From NCBI GenBank assembly GCA_017432165.1, contig JAFRJS010000005.1, positions 1 through 49,645 of the forward strand: 49,645 nucleotides of DNA. Reading direction: 5' to 3'. A model generated the notes under the pieces. That model was not told where the DNA came from, did no database searches, and saw nothing but the letters and a program-made list of their open reading frames with translations. This document shows positions 40,723 through 49,463 of this stretch, piece after piece. Source of the DNA: Clostridia bacterium (GTDB taxonomy: Bacteria > Bacillota > Clostridia > Oscillospirales > Acutalibacteraceae). The translations under genes and the position numbers were made by a program. Each line of letters begins with the position of its first letter. The first letter of the stretch is position 1.

Positions 40723-42192
40723 ATGGACTTGGGAAAAAGAGGCGCGATTAAGAAAATAAATAAGCTTCTTACGGATAAAGAAATTTCATGCAAAGAGCTT
40801 ACAAATAGATACATTGAAGAAATCGAAAAAAGTGATTTAAATGCATATGTTATCATGTGCGAAGATAACGCTTTGAAATCGGCCGAAAAAGTGGACAAAA
40901 AAATAAGCTTAGGTGAAAAAATCGGGGTTTTAGAAGGCATTCCGATGACACTTAAAGATAATATTTCAACCACTGGAATTGAAACCAAATGCTGCTCGAA
41001 AATATTAGAGGGCTATAAACCAATTTATAATGCAACGGCATGGGAATTACTCCAAAATAAAGGTGCAGTGCTTTTAGGCAAAACCAACATGGACGAATTT
41101 GCAATGGGTTCTGCTTGTGAAAATTCTTGCATGGGCAGGGCAAAAAATCCCCACGATAAATCTCGTGTTACCGGTGGTAGCTCAGGTGGCGGTGCAGCAG
41201 CAGTTTCCGGTAATCTTGCGGCTTATGCACTTGGTTCAGACACGGGTGGATCAATTCGCCAGCCGGCAAGTTTTTGCGGTATTGTTGGGTTAAAACCAAC
41301 TTATGGAAGTGTTTCCCGTTATGGTCTTATTGCATACGCCTCAAGCTTTGACCAAATTGGCCCAATTGCTCAGACGGCCGAAGATGCCGCGATTATTTTT
41401 GATGCCATTTGTGGGCATGATTCCAAAGATTCTACATCTGTTAAAATTGAAGGCGGCCCATCTTATAATGAAATAAATAATAGCATAAAAGGATTAAAAA
41501 TCGGTATTCCAAAGGAATACTACGACGGTGTAAACGAAGAAGTAAAGTCGTCAATTGAAAAAGCTATGAAAGTTTATGAATCTTTAGGTGCAAAAATTGA
41601 ATATTTCAGTTTGCCGGAAGTTAAATATTCACTTCCCGTGTACTATATTTTGGTGTGTGCAGAGGCGGCATCGAATTTGGCTCGTTTTGATGGCGTTCGT
41701 TATGGGTACCGCACAGAAAATTATAAAGATATAAACGAAATGATGTGTAAAACACGCAGTGAAGGTTTTGGTGCCGAGGTTAAACGCAGAATTTTGCTGG
41801 GTAACTATGTGCTTAGTTCGGGTTATTACGATGCTTATTATAAAAAAGCGCAAGATTTAAGAAAAGTTATTGCAAATGCTTTTAACGGTGCATTTGAAAA
41901 ATTTGATGTGTTTCTCACCCCAACTTCACCGTTCACGGCTTTTGAAGCCGGCAAAGAATACGGAAGCCCAACAGAAATATATTTGGCGGATATTTGCACG
42001 GCTCCGGTTAATACGGTGGGAATACCCGGAATTTCCGTACCGTGTGGGTTCGACAGCAAAAATTTACCCATAGGCATGCAAATTTTAGGAGCTAAATTTA
42101 GCGAAGCAAAACTTTTAAATGTTGCACATCAATATGAAATTGCAACAAATTACGAAAATAACAAATGCTTGGAAACGGGGGTAAGACTATGA
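40723..42192 (+). CDS. gatA: Asp/Glu-tRNA amidotransferase subunit A
   Basis: This 489-residue amidase-signature enzyme releases ammonia from glutamine for the amidation of Asp-tRNA-Asn or Glu-tRNA-Gln. It has the catalytic Lys in MTLKDNI, the Ser-rich signature TGGSSGGGAAAVSG, and GSDTGGSIRQPASFCG with the nucleophilic Ser. The C-terminus contains GIPGISVPCG and GMQILG. ATG 40723 is preceded by AGGAGG. Its stop overlaps the gatB start (ATGA). Confidence 0.97.
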   Translation: MDLGKRGAIKKINKLLTDKEISCKELTNRYIEEIEKSDLNAYVIMCEDNALKSAEKVDKKISLGEKIGVLEGIPMTLKDNISTTGIETKCCSKILEGYKPIYNATAWELLQNKGAVLLGKTNMDEFAMGSACENSCMGRAKNPHDKSRVTGGSSGGGAAAVSGNLAAYALGSDTGGSIRQPASFCGIVGLKPTYGSVSRYGLIAYASSFDQIGPIAQTAEDAAIIFDAICGHDSKDSTSVKIEGGPSYNEINNSIKGLKIGIPKEYYDGVNEEVKSSIEKAMKVYESLGAKIEYFSLPEVKYSLPVYYILVCAEAASNLARFDGVRYGYRTENYKDINEMMCKTRSEGFGAEVKRRILLGNYVLSSGYYDAYYKKAQDLRKVIANAFNGAFEKFDVFLTPTSPFTAFEAGKEYGSPTEIYLADICTAPVNTVGIPGISVPCGFDSKNLPIGMQILGAKFSEAKLLNVAHQYEIATNYENNKCLETGVRL

Positions 42193-43601
42193 AATATGAT
42201 TTGGTTGTAGGTCTTGAAACACACGTTGAACTTCTTACCAAAACAAAAATATTTTGCTCGTGCGCAAATAAATTCGGCTCTGAGCCAAATACAAATTGTT
42301 GCCCCGTTTGCTTGGGATTTCCCGGCACGCTTCCAAAACTTAACAGAGAAGTTGTTAATTTTGCTATTAAAGCGGCTATTGCGCTTAATTGCGAAGTGAA
42401 TTTACTTTCTAAAATGGACAGAAAAAATTACGTATACCCCGATTTATCTAAAGCTTACCAGATATCACAATTTTATGAACCGATTTGCAAAAATGGTTAT
42501 ATTATGCTAGATAGCGGTAAAAAAATCCGCATTAATCATATTCATATGGAAGAAGATGCGGCAAAATTAGTCTATAAAAATGGTGATACTTACGTGGACT
42601 ATAACCGCGGAGGGGTTCCGCTTTTGGAGGTAGTAACCGAGCCGGATATAAGTTCTTCGGATGAGGCTAGGGAATATATTGAAAAATTGCAAATGATTAT
42701 GCGCTATATAGGAGTTTCGGACTGCAGAATGCAAGAAGGTTCAATTAAGTGTGACGTGAATGTTTCCGTTAAGCCAGAAGGCTCAGATAAACTTGGTACC
42801 CGTACCGAAATTAAAAATATGAACTCCGTTACTTTTATGACAAAAGCGATAGATTACGAGCGTGATCGTCATATTGATCTTATTGAAAGTGGCGAAAAAG
42901 TCGTTCAGCAGACCATGCGGTACATTGAGGCTACAAATTCCACCGAAAGCATGCGCAGCAAAGAAGACGCTCAAGATTACAGGTATTTTAGAGACCCTGA
43001 TTTGGTGGATATTATTTTAACAAATGAGGAAATTGAAAAAATCAAAAAAACGCTTCCGGAACTTCCGGATTCCAGGTTTAAAAGATACGTAAACGACCTG
43101 GAAATATCCGAAAAAGATGCAGCTCTTTTGGTGAAATACAAAAATGTTTCAGATTATTTTGAAAATGCTTCTGTAAATCTTAAAATTCCAAAAACAGTGG
43201 CGAATTTTATTGTTGGGCAAATTTTTAGAACCATTGAAACAGAAGCTGAAAAAGAAAAATTCGAGATATTAACAACGCCTGAGCAGTTAAACGAAATGGT
43301 GGGGTTGATTGAATCGGGCAAACTTACGATGAATCTTGCCAAAAAAGCATTTTCAAAAATGCTGGAAAGCGGAAAACCCGTTACTGAATTTGTATCGGAA
43401 AGCGATATGCAAGGAATTCCGCCAGAAGAAATCGAAAAAATGTGCAAAGAAGCAATTGAAAGTAACCCCAATGCCGTAAAAGATTATCTTTCCGGAAAAG
43501 AAAAGGCTTTAAAAGCGCTTTTGGGTAGTGTTATGAGGCAGACACGTGGCAGAGGCAACGCCGGGGAAATAGAAGAAAAACTAAAAGAGTTAATAAAATA
43601 A
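42189..43601 (+). CDS. gatB: Asp/Glu-tRNA amidotransferase subunit B
   Basis: This 470-residue GatB binds the mischarged tRNA and activates its carboxylate. Hallmarks are VGLETHVELLTKTKIFCSC, the second zinc-site cysteines in NTNCCPVCLGFPGTLP, HIHMEEDAAKLVY, DYNRGGVPLLEVVTEPDI, and the helical YqeY-like tail. ATG 42189 overlaps the gatA stop codon by ATGA, and GGGGGTAA lies before it. An earlier in-frame start at 42165 is inside gatA and less likely. Confidence 0.97.
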   Translation: MKYDLVVGLETHVELLTKTKIFCSCANKFGSEPNTNCCPVCLGFPGTLPKLNREVVNFAIKAAIALNCEVNLLSKMDRKNYVYPDLSKAYQISQFYEPICKNGYIMLDSGKKIRINHIHMEEDAAKLVYKNGDTYVDYNRGGVPLLEVVTEPDISSSDEAREYIEKLQMIMRYIGVSDCRMQEGSIKCDVNVSVKPEGSDKLGTRTEIKNMNSVTFMTKAIDYERDRHIDLIESGEKVVQQTMRYIEATNSTESMRSKEDAQDYRYFRDPDLVDIILTNEEIEKIKKTLPELPDSRFKRYVNDLEISEKDAALLVKYKNVSDYFENASVNLKIPKTVANFIVGQIFRTIETEAEKEKFEILTTPEQLNEMVGLIESGKLTMNLAKKAFSKMLESGKPVTEFVSESDMQGIPPEEIEKMCKEAIESNPNAVKDYLSGKEKALKALLGSVMRQTRGRGNAGEIEEKLKELIK

Positions 43602-43690
43602 TTTTATAGTGTATGCAAGCCGTAAATTTGCAGCTTGCATATTTTTTGGTTTAAAAGATATAAAAAATTTATAAAACTTTCAAAAAATAC

Positions 43691-43716
43691 TTGACATTTA
43701 TATATATATATATAAT
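43691..43716 (+). promoter_or_regulatory. Promoter with a (TA)8 spacer before the ankyrin-like gene
   Basis: TTGACA (43691-43696) is followed by (TA)8 (43699-43714) that runs into TATAAT (43711-43716). The spacer to this TATAAT is 14 bases; shifted hexamers ATAATG or TAATGT give 15 or 16. Gain of one TA unit would give 16 to TATAAT. Slippage of the repeat could therefore tune or switch transcription. Confidence 0.6.
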
Positions 43717-43772
43717 GTGCATATAATCACAAAAGTGGTTATGGAATTAGTTTTTAAAAGGAGTGTATATTT

Positions 43773-44873
43773 ATGGGAAGAAAATCATTAAAAGAATCAG
43801 ATGTAAAGCCGTTATTAAAACTGGCGATGCCATCAACCAAAAAATTGATATTGGCAGGAGTAAACGGCTCGGATGAGTTTCCAAAATTGTTTGCCGATTA
43901 TAAATGGTCAGGCACACGTAGCTACAATATGGCGCTAATAATATTAGCGTTTGTAAACTATTGCAGGATTAACAAAATCAAAATATTAAATGAATATGAT
44001 TTGATAAAAGGTGTAGCGGATAGAGTTGGATTTGTTATTGAGAGGTATTTAAAGAAAAATGAACTTGCGCTTGAAAAAGTTCTTGAACCTGTACTTCCGA
44101 AAACAGATAAACACGAAAATAAAGCTAAACGAGATAAAGTTATAAAAAGTTTTATAAAACAAGCCGGTAAAGTTAAAGATTGGATTACTGCTGAAAGTAC
44201 TAATAAAAAAGATCTAAGGGACCTTTTTATTATTCTTAATTATGGTGATCTTAAAGGTGCAGATGAGAAAAGTCTGAAAGATGTTGTCAAATCCGGAGAC
44301 GTTAAAGAACTTAAAGAATATTTAGAGCAAACTTCTGTAGAAATGTCGGATATTCACAGTGCTATTGAATATGCTATTGGTAATAAATGTAGTATAAAAA
44401 TTATAACGTTATTGGCAAATTATTACAGAAGCCCTAGATTTTTCAACGGAGTAGGGATGAGTTTTGGTTATTTGGCAGAACATGCTGTTGAGCATAACCG
44501 TAATGATGTGGCAAAACTTTTTCTCAATTACAATGGAGGCGACGCTTTACTTGAGGATTATTATTTTGCAATCAGCGCTGCCATTAAAAATAACGATTTA
44601 GGTATAATAAAATATATTTTGGATAAAACACCGGAGCGTGAAGGTATTTTCTGTGATCGGAATAATTTAAAAAAGTTAATTTCATGGCTTGGAAAAAAAG
44701 GCGCTTTGGATTTATTAGAACTTATTGCCAAAAAAGTAGATCCAAAGCTCAAATTAGCCAAAGATGCCATTTGGAATTATCTTAAATCAAGCGATAAATT
44801 AGACTTAAGAGATAAAATTTTAGAGTATGCAAACCTTGGAGAATTTTTTGATGGAAAATCTGATAAAAAATAA
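43773..44873 (+). CDS. Ankyrin-like repeat protein
   Basis: This 366-residue protein has no signal peptide. Residues 1-170 form a basic helical head with no known domain (MALIILAFVNYCRINKIK). From about 175 to 290 come three or four ankyrin-like helix pairs: SLKDVVKSGDVKELKEYLEQ, HSAIEYAIGNKCSIKIITLLAN, LAEHAVEHNRNDVAKLFLNY and AISAAIKNNDLGIIKYILDK. The TPLH core is missing, as in many divergent bacterial ankyrins. A helical tail follows. AAAGGAGTG precedes ATG 43773. It may be a protein-binding effector, as in host-associated bacteria, but this is inference. Confidence 0.8.
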   Translation: MGRKSLKESDVKPLLKLAMPSTKKLILAGVNGSDEFPKLFADYKWSGTRSYNMALIILAFVNYCRINKIKILNEYDLIKGVADRVGFVIERYLKKNELALEKVLEPVLPKTDKHENKAKRDKVIKSFIKQAGKVKDWITAESTNKKDLRDLFIILNYGDLKGADEKSLKDVVKSGDVKELKEYLEQTSVEMSDIHSAIEYAIGNKCSIKIITLLANYYRSPRFFNGVGMSFGYLAEHAVEHNRNDVAKLFLNYNGGDALLEDYYFAISAAIKNNDLGIIKYILDKTPEREGIFCDRNNLKKLISWLGKKGALDLLELIAKKVDPKLKLAKDAIWNYLKSSDKLDLRDKILEYANLGEFFDGKSDKK

Positions 44874-44879
44874 AAAGCC

Positions 44880-44914
44880 AAAGCAGCCGGTAAAAAGCCG
44901 GCTGCTTTGTTTTG
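44880..44914 (+). terminator. Terminator after the ankyrin-like gene
   Basis: AAAGCAGCCGG pairs with CCGGCTGCTTT (44880-44890 with 44898-44908), followed by GTTTTG. Confidence 0.85.
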
Positions 44915-44965
44915 CAAAAACTGCGGTTGGTTTTTGGGTTTTGTGTGCTAACGCATATTTTTTTG

Positions 44966-44994
44966 TTGCATATTTTTTTAATATGTTATATAAT
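44966..44994 (+). promoter_or_regulatory. Promoter of efp
   Basis: TTGCAT (44966-44971) and TATAAT (44989-44994) are 17 bases apart. Confidence 0.65.
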
Positions 44995-45073
44995 TTTAAT
45001 GGTTTGTATTATTTAGAGGATTTTATTTTTATATATTACCAGACCTTACTTAATAATAGGAGGAATTAGTTAT

Positions 45074-45631
45074 ATGTTATCAGCAGGAGATTTTAGAAAC
45101 GGCTCTACTTTTGAACTAGACGGAAATGTAGTATCAATTGTGGAATTTCAGCATGTTAAACCCGGAAAAGGTGCAGCATTTGTAAGAGCTAAAATAAAAA
45201 ACGTTATGACGGGCGCAGTTACGGAGCGTACTTTTAATCCCAGCGATAAATATCAAGAAGCTTTTATAGAAAGAAAAGATATGCAGTATCTTTATAACGA
45301 CGGGGATTTATATTATTTTATGGATAATGAAACTTTTGAGCAAATCCCAATTAACTCCTCGGTTCTCAGTGATAATTTTAAATTTGTAAAAGAAAATATG
45401 GTGTGTAAAGTTCTTTCTTACAAAGGAAACGTGTTCGGAGTGGAACCGCCGCTTTTTGTGGAACTTGTTATTACACAAACAGACGCAGGATTTAAAGGCG
45501 ACACCGCAACCAATGCCACAAAGCCGGCAACTCTTGAAACCGGTGCGGAAATTAAAGTTCCTTTATTTATTGAAGAAGGCGAAAAAATAAAAATAGATAC
45601 CAGAACAGGCGAATATCTTGAAAGAGCTTAA
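45074..45631 (+). CDS. efp: Translation elongation factor P
   Basis: This 185-residue EF-P relieves ribosome stalling at proline runs. Domain I has [21 protein letters not shown], with Lys32 at the loop tip that contacts the peptidyl-transferase centre. The KOW-like start and the two OB domains follow, ending [28 protein letters not shown] lies before ATG 45074. No modification genes are seen nearby. Confidence 0.97.
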   Translation: MLSAGDFRNGSTFELDGNVVSIVEFQHVKPGKGAAFVRAKIKNVMTGAVTERTFNPSDKYQEAFIERKDMQYLYNDGDLYYFMDNETFEQIPINSSVLSDNFKFVKENMVCKVLSYKGNVFGVEPPLFVELVITQTDAGFKGDTATNATKPATLETGAEIKVPLFIEEGEKIKIDTRTGEYLERA

Positions 45632-45676
45632 GAAATAATAAATAGTACATAATTTTTATTTTAGGAGGAAAACAAA

Positions 45677-46162
45677 ATGACTATTAAAGAAAAAGCAGCA
45701 TATGTAAAAGGATTACTTTCGGGGCTTGAACTCGATGAAAGCAAAAAAGAAACAAAAGTATTAAAAGCAATAATCGATTGGATGGAAGAAGCTTCCGGCA
45801 CGATTAATGATATTGATGAAGACGTGAGTGAAATTTTTGATGAAATGGAAGCATTGGACGAAGATTTAGCAGATTTGGAAGATGTTATTTATGACGATGA
45901 CGAATGCTGTTGTGATGATGACTGTACGTGCGGTTGCCACGACGGAGAAAAATGTTCTTGCGAAGACGATTTTTACGAAGTTACATGCCCAACATGCGGC
46001 GAACATATTTGCTTTTCGGAAGAAACTTTGCTTGACGATGAAATGAACTGCCCAAAATGCGGCGAGCTTTTAGAATTTGATTTTGATGAATGTGATTGCG
46101 GCAGCGAATGTGATTGTGATTACGACGATACCTGCGAGTGCGAATGCCACGACGAAGATTAA
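45677..46162 (+). CDS. CD1247 N-terminal domain protein, acidic and Cys-rich
   Basis: This 161-residue protein begins like the CD1247 family of Clostridia (MTIKEKAAYVKGLLSGLELDE), a helical acidic domain with a heptad-like stretch (about 40-72). The rest is very rich in Asp, Glu and Cys: DDDECCCDDDCTCGCH, a zinc-ribbon pattern CPTCGEHICF ending in CPKCGELLEF, and a Cys/Asp tail. It probably binds zinc or another metal. The function is unknown. AGGAGG precedes ATG 45677; it follows efp by 45 bases and may share its transcript. Confidence 0.85.
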   Translation: MTIKEKAAYVKGLLSGLELDESKKETKVLKAIIDWMEEASGTINDIDEDVSEIFDEMEALDEDLADLEDVIYDDDECCCDDDCTCGCHDGEKCSCEDDFYEVTCPTCGEHICFSEETLLDDEMNCPKCGELLEFDFDECDCGSECDCDYDDTCECECHDED

Positions 46163-46280
46163 CAAAATTAATTTCCACATTAACTTTAATGCTAAGTAAG
46201 AATGTGATATGCGCAGCTAAGTTTTTTGGTTGCGCAAATTGTTTGTTTAGCCGGAGTGTATGTGGGGAAGGGTGTTTAAA

Positions 46281-47105
46281 TTGAAAATATTTGAAAGAAA
46301 ACTAAACATAGGTGTGTTTCTGGTATTTTTGGTTTTGATATTAACGTCATGCTCTTCTGATATTTCAGATGATACAAATACTTTGAAAGTCGGCATGGAG
46401 TGTTCGTATGCGCCGTTTAACTGGATTCAGCCGACTTCAAAAAATGATGCCGAAAAAATAGCCGGTGGCTGGTATGCGTGCGGATATGACGTTTATATGG
46501 CTCGGGAAATAGCAAAAAAATTAGGCAAAAAATTAGAAGTTGTTAAGATAGATTGGGACGGACTTCTTCCGGCACTGACTTCAGGGAAAATAGACGCTAT
46601 AATTGCAGGTATGTCGGCAACAGAAGAAAGGAAAAAAGCAATAGATTTTACAGATAATTACTACAGTTCAGACGTTGTTATAGTTGTAAAGAAAAACGGA
46701 AAATATTCCGGTGCTAAATCTTTGGAGGATTTTAAAGGTGCCAAAATAACGGGTCAGCTCAGCACAGTTCACTATGAATTTATTGACCAAATCCCCAGTG
46801 TTATTAAAGAAACGGCGCTAGAAGATTTTTCGTCTATGGTTGCGGCGGTAAATGCAGGAAAAATTGACGGTTACATAAGCGAAAAACCCGCAGCGCTAGT
46901 GGCTGTGCATACTAATACTTCTCTTGAGTGTGTTGAATTTGAAAATGGAAAAGGGTTTAATTTTTCCCAAGATGAAACGGCAATTGCAATAGGAGTAAAA
47001 AAAGGAAGCAATTTAAGAGAAAAAATAAATTCCGCACTTGGCGAAATAAGTGAGGAAACAAGAACATATCTTATGAATAAAGCAATAGGAGGTGCAACTT
47101 TTTAG
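46281..47105 (+). CDS. Amino-acid ABC transporter, substrate-binding lipoprotein
   Basis: This protein of about 274 residues has a lipoprotein signal with lipobox LTSC, so it is tethered outside the membrane. The mature domain belongs to the type 3 solute-binding family for polar amino acids: VGMECSYAPFNW, GYDVYMAREIAKKLGKKLEVV, DGLLPALTSGKIDAIIAGMSATEERKK-type sequence, then DFTDNYYSSDVVIVV. The start is probably TTG 46281, with GGGGAAGGGTG upstream; ATG 46260 has no site. It ends with TAG and lies in the same frame as the permease, only one codon before its ATG. The ligand (for example cystine or glutamine) cannot be named. Confidence 0.9.
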   Translation: MKIFERKLNIGVFLVFLVLILTSCSSDISDDTNTLKVGMECSYAPFNWIQPTSKNDAEKIAGGWYACGYDVYMAREIAKKLGKKLEVVKIDWDGLLPALTSGKIDAIIAGMSATEERKKAIDFTDNYYSSDVVIVVKKNGKYSGAKSLEDFKGAKITGQLSTVHYEFIDQIPSVIKETALEDFSSMVAAVNAGKIDGYISEKPAALVAVHTNTSLECVEFENGKGFNFSQDETAIAIGVKKGSNLREKINSALGEISEETRTYLMNKAIGGATF

Positions 47106-47108
47106 TAT

Positions 47109-47882
47109 ATGGAACGAACGTTTTTTGAATGGATAGGCTATATTTTAAACCATTACGGCAGCCGGTTTTTAAAAGGTACGGCAATAACTTTATTGATTTC
47201 GTTATTGGGAACGATAATAGGATTTTTAATTGGATTGGGGCTTGGGTCGGCAAAAAAATTGCCCCGATCATCAAGTAAAATAAAAAATTTCTTTTTGATG
47301 ATTTTGAATGGACTGATAACGTGCTATGTAGAAGTTTTTCGAGGCACACCGATGATGGTCCAGGCAATAGTTATATATTTTGGTATGCAGGAATTTATGG
47401 GAATTAATTTTAGTCCAACAATTGCTGGTATAATTATAGTTTCCATCAACACAGGAGCATACATGGTTGAAGTTGTACGCGGAGGAATAGAAAGTGTGGA
47501 TCCCGGGCAAATGGAAGCGGCTAAGTCTATTGGTATGAGCCATGGTCAAGCAATGATATACGTAATTTTGCCGCAAACAATAAAAAACATTTTGCCGGCA
47601 ACGGGCAACGAATTTATAATTAATATAAAAGATACGTCGGTTTTAAATGTTATTTCGGTTACGGAGCTTTTCTTTGTTACAAAGTCGATTAAAGGCGCAA
47701 TTTTCCGTACATACGAAACCTTTATAGTTGCCGCGCTGATATACTTTGTGTTAACTCTTACGGTAACAAGGCTTCTTAAAATGCTTGAAAAGCGCATGGA
47801 CGGCAGCAAAGAATTTGTTCATGCATCTTCAACAATGCCTATACTTTTTTTGAAAAAGCCGGGTGAAAAAAATGGAAAATAA
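47109..47882 (+). CDS. Amino-acid ABC transporter permease
   Basis: This 257-residue protein has about five membrane helices and the HisM/GlnP-type pattern: [33 protein letters not shown], and the ATPase-coupling [21 protein letters not shown] followed by [17 protein letters not shown] 47109 has its only ribosome site, AGGAGG, 16 bases upstream, which is unusually far. The tail ends in a basic segment that overlaps the start of the ATPase gene. Confidence 0.92.
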   Translation: MERTFFEWIGYILNHYGSRFLKGTAITLLISLLGTIIGFLIGLGLGSAKKLPRSSSKIKNFFLMILNGLITCYVEVFRGTPMMVQAIVIYFGMQEFMGINFSPTIAGIIIVSINTGAYMVEVVRGGIESVDPGQMEAAKSIGMSHGQAMIYVILPQTIKNILPATGNEFIINIKDTSVLNVISVTELFFVTKSIKGAIFRTYETFIVAALIYFVLTLTVTRLLKMLEKRMDGSKEFVHASSTMPILFLKKPGEKNGK

Positions 47883-48621
47883 TTTGATTGAAATAAAAAA
47901 TTTAAAAAAATCCTTTGGAAAAATAAATGTTTTAAGGGGAATAGACTTTAGTATAAAAAAAGGCGATGTTTCTTGCATTATAGGGCCTTCGGGTTCTGGG
48001 AAATCCACTTTTTTAAGATGCATTAATTTGCTTGATTATCCGACTTCAGGTGAGATAATATACAAAGGCGAAAACGTTTTAAAAAATAATTATAATGTGG
48101 ATTTTTATCGTTCAAAAGTCGGAATGGTTTTTCAGCAGTTTAATTTGTTTAATAATATGAATGTGTTGGACAACTGCACTATAGGGCAGGTTAAAGTTTT
48201 GAAAAAGGACTATAATAGTGCCAAAGAAAATGCACTTAAATTCTTGGAAAAAGTGCAAATGTCTAAATTTATAGAAGCAAAACCAAGCCAGCTTTCAGGC
48301 GGGCAAAAGCAGCGTGTGGCAATTGCTAGAGCACTTTCTATGGATTCTGAAATACTTCTTTTTGATGAGCCAACATCTGCGCTGGACCCCGAAACAGTTG
48401 GAGAAGTGCTGAAAGTTATGAAAGATTTAGCCCAAAGCGGCTTGACGATGATAATAGTAACCCACGAAATGGCTTTTGCAAAAGAGGTTTCAAACAGAAT
48501 AGTATTTATGGATGACGGTATAATTTGCGAGCAAGGAAAACCAGAGGAGATACTCGTTAATCCGAAAAATGAAAGAACAAAGAATTTCTTGTTTAGGTTT
48601 ATTGTTGGGGAGTCAGGCTAA
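47872..48621 (+). CDS. Amino-acid ABC transporter ATP-binding protein
   Basis: This 249-residue ATPase powers the transporter from the cytoplasm. It has Walker [11 protein letters not shown]-loop FQQFNLF, signature [15 protein letters not shown], Walker [14 protein letters not shown] and switch [10 protein letters not shown], as in GlnQ/HisP-type amino-acid importers. ATG 47872 is preferred over GTG 47863, since [16 protein letters not shown] is the usual start. It overlaps the permease gene by 11 bases, so translation is coupled. Confidence 0.95.
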   Translation: MENNLIEIKNLKKSFGKINVLRGIDFSIKKGDVSCIIGPSGSGKSTFLRCINLLDYPTSGEIIYKGENVLKNNYNVDFYRSKVGMVFQQFNLFNNMNVLDNCTIGQVKVLKKDYNSAKENALKFLEKVQMSKFIEAKPSQLSGGQKQRVAIARALSMDSEILLFDEPTSALDPETVGEVLKVMKDLAQSGLTMIIVTHEMAFAKEVSNRIVFMDDGIICEQGKPEEILVNPKNERTKNFLFRFIVGESG

Positions 48622-48627
48622 AAAATA

Positions 48628-48665
48628 AAGCCTTCGGCATAAAAACCGAAGGCTTTGTTTTTTTA
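48628..48665. terminator. Bidirectional terminator between the ABC operon and yajC
   Basis: AAAGCCTTCGG and CCGAAGGCTTT (48628-48638 with 48646-48656) have A/T tracts on both sides and serve two convergent genes. Confidence 0.85.
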
Positions 48666-48965
48666 TTTTGTTTCGCTGTTTTCTTTGTTTGCGATTGCCC
48701 ATTTTTTAATTCTCATTTTTTCAGATGCTGTTTCAATCACTAAAGAATCGGAATCTTCTTTTATGCTTACAACTTTTCCGATTATTCCGCCGATTGTAAC
48801 AATTTCATCGCCGATTTGGATTGATTTTCTAAGTTCTTCTTCTTGTTTTTTTCTTTTTTGATTTGGTCTAAACATTACAAGGTAAAGTCCTATAATTACC
48901 ACGGCGTAAATTAATATTGAGCTAAAAATTGATTGGCTTTGAGCATTTCCGAATAAGTTTTGCAT
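48663..48965 (-). CDS. yajC: Preprotein translocase accessory protein YajC
   Basis: This 100-residue membrane protein of the SecDF-YajC complex has one N-terminal transmembrane helix (about 14-33, ILIYAVVIIGLYLVMF) followed by RPNQKRKKQEEELRKSIQIGDEIVTIGGIIGKV, the YajC hallmark. The cytoplasmic beta domain and a short charged end follow. ATG 48965 has GGAGGAAAA upstream. It supports protein export, relevant to the many secreted proteins here. Confidence 0.95.
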   Translation of the reverse strand: MQNLFGNAQSQSIFSSILIYAVVIIGLYLVMFRPNQKRKKQEEELRKSIQIGDEIVTIGGIIGKVVSIKEDSDSLVIETASEKMRIKKWAIANKENSETK

Positions 48966-49104
48966 GTTTTTTCCTCCGAATAAATATTTTAAAGTATTTT
49001 AAATTAAATACCTATGTAATATTATATATTTAAAAAATTTATTAATCAAGTTTTTTTGGGTGCAAATAAATTTTAAAATCGGCTTATTGTTTTTAAAAAA
49101 ACTA

Positions 49105-49133
49105 TTGTAAATTTATTTTTTGTATGATATAAT
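49105..49133 (+). promoter_or_regulatory. Promoter of rpmE
   Basis: TTGTAA (49105-49110) and TATAAT (49128-49133) are 17 bases apart. Confidence 0.65.
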
Positions 49134-49187
49134 AACTTAGTGTGTATTTAAAACATTATGTATATATATACTAGAGAGGTGGACAAA

Positions 49188-49394
49188 ATGCAAAAGAGTA
49201 TTCATCCTAATTACTCCGAAACAGAAATTAAATGTTCTTGTGGAAACGTTATAAAAACTAAATCTACAAAGCAAAATTTAACTGTTGAAGTATGTTCAAA
49301 ATGCCATCCGTTCTTTACAGGACAACAAAGATTTGTTGACAGCGGCGGACGTGTTGAAAAATTCCAAAAACGTTTGGCAGTTTCAAAAGGCTAA
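49188..49394 (+). CDS. rpmE: 50S ribosomal protein L31 (zinc-containing)
   Basis: This 68-residue bL31 begins [20 protein letters not shown]. Cys16, Cys18, Cys36 and Cys39 form the zinc site of the C+ type, and [22 protein letters not shown] is the family signature. I chose ATG 49188, with GAGGTGG just upstream; the open frame extends back to 49158 without a site. Confidence 0.97.
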   Translation: MQKSIHPNYSETEIKCSCGNVIKTKSTKQNLTVEVCSKCHPFFTGQQRFVDSGGRVEKFQKRLAVSKG

Positions 49395-49463
49395 TTGTAC
49401 ATTAATTTTAAAAAATAGGCGGCGCGGTTTAGCGTTGCCTATTGTGTCAGTGTGGTGAAAATA

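Noticed and set aside
44827..45069. An 80-codon frame across the terminator before efp
   Set aside because: It overlaps the end of the ankyrin-like gene, the terminator and the efp promoter, and has no ribosome site.
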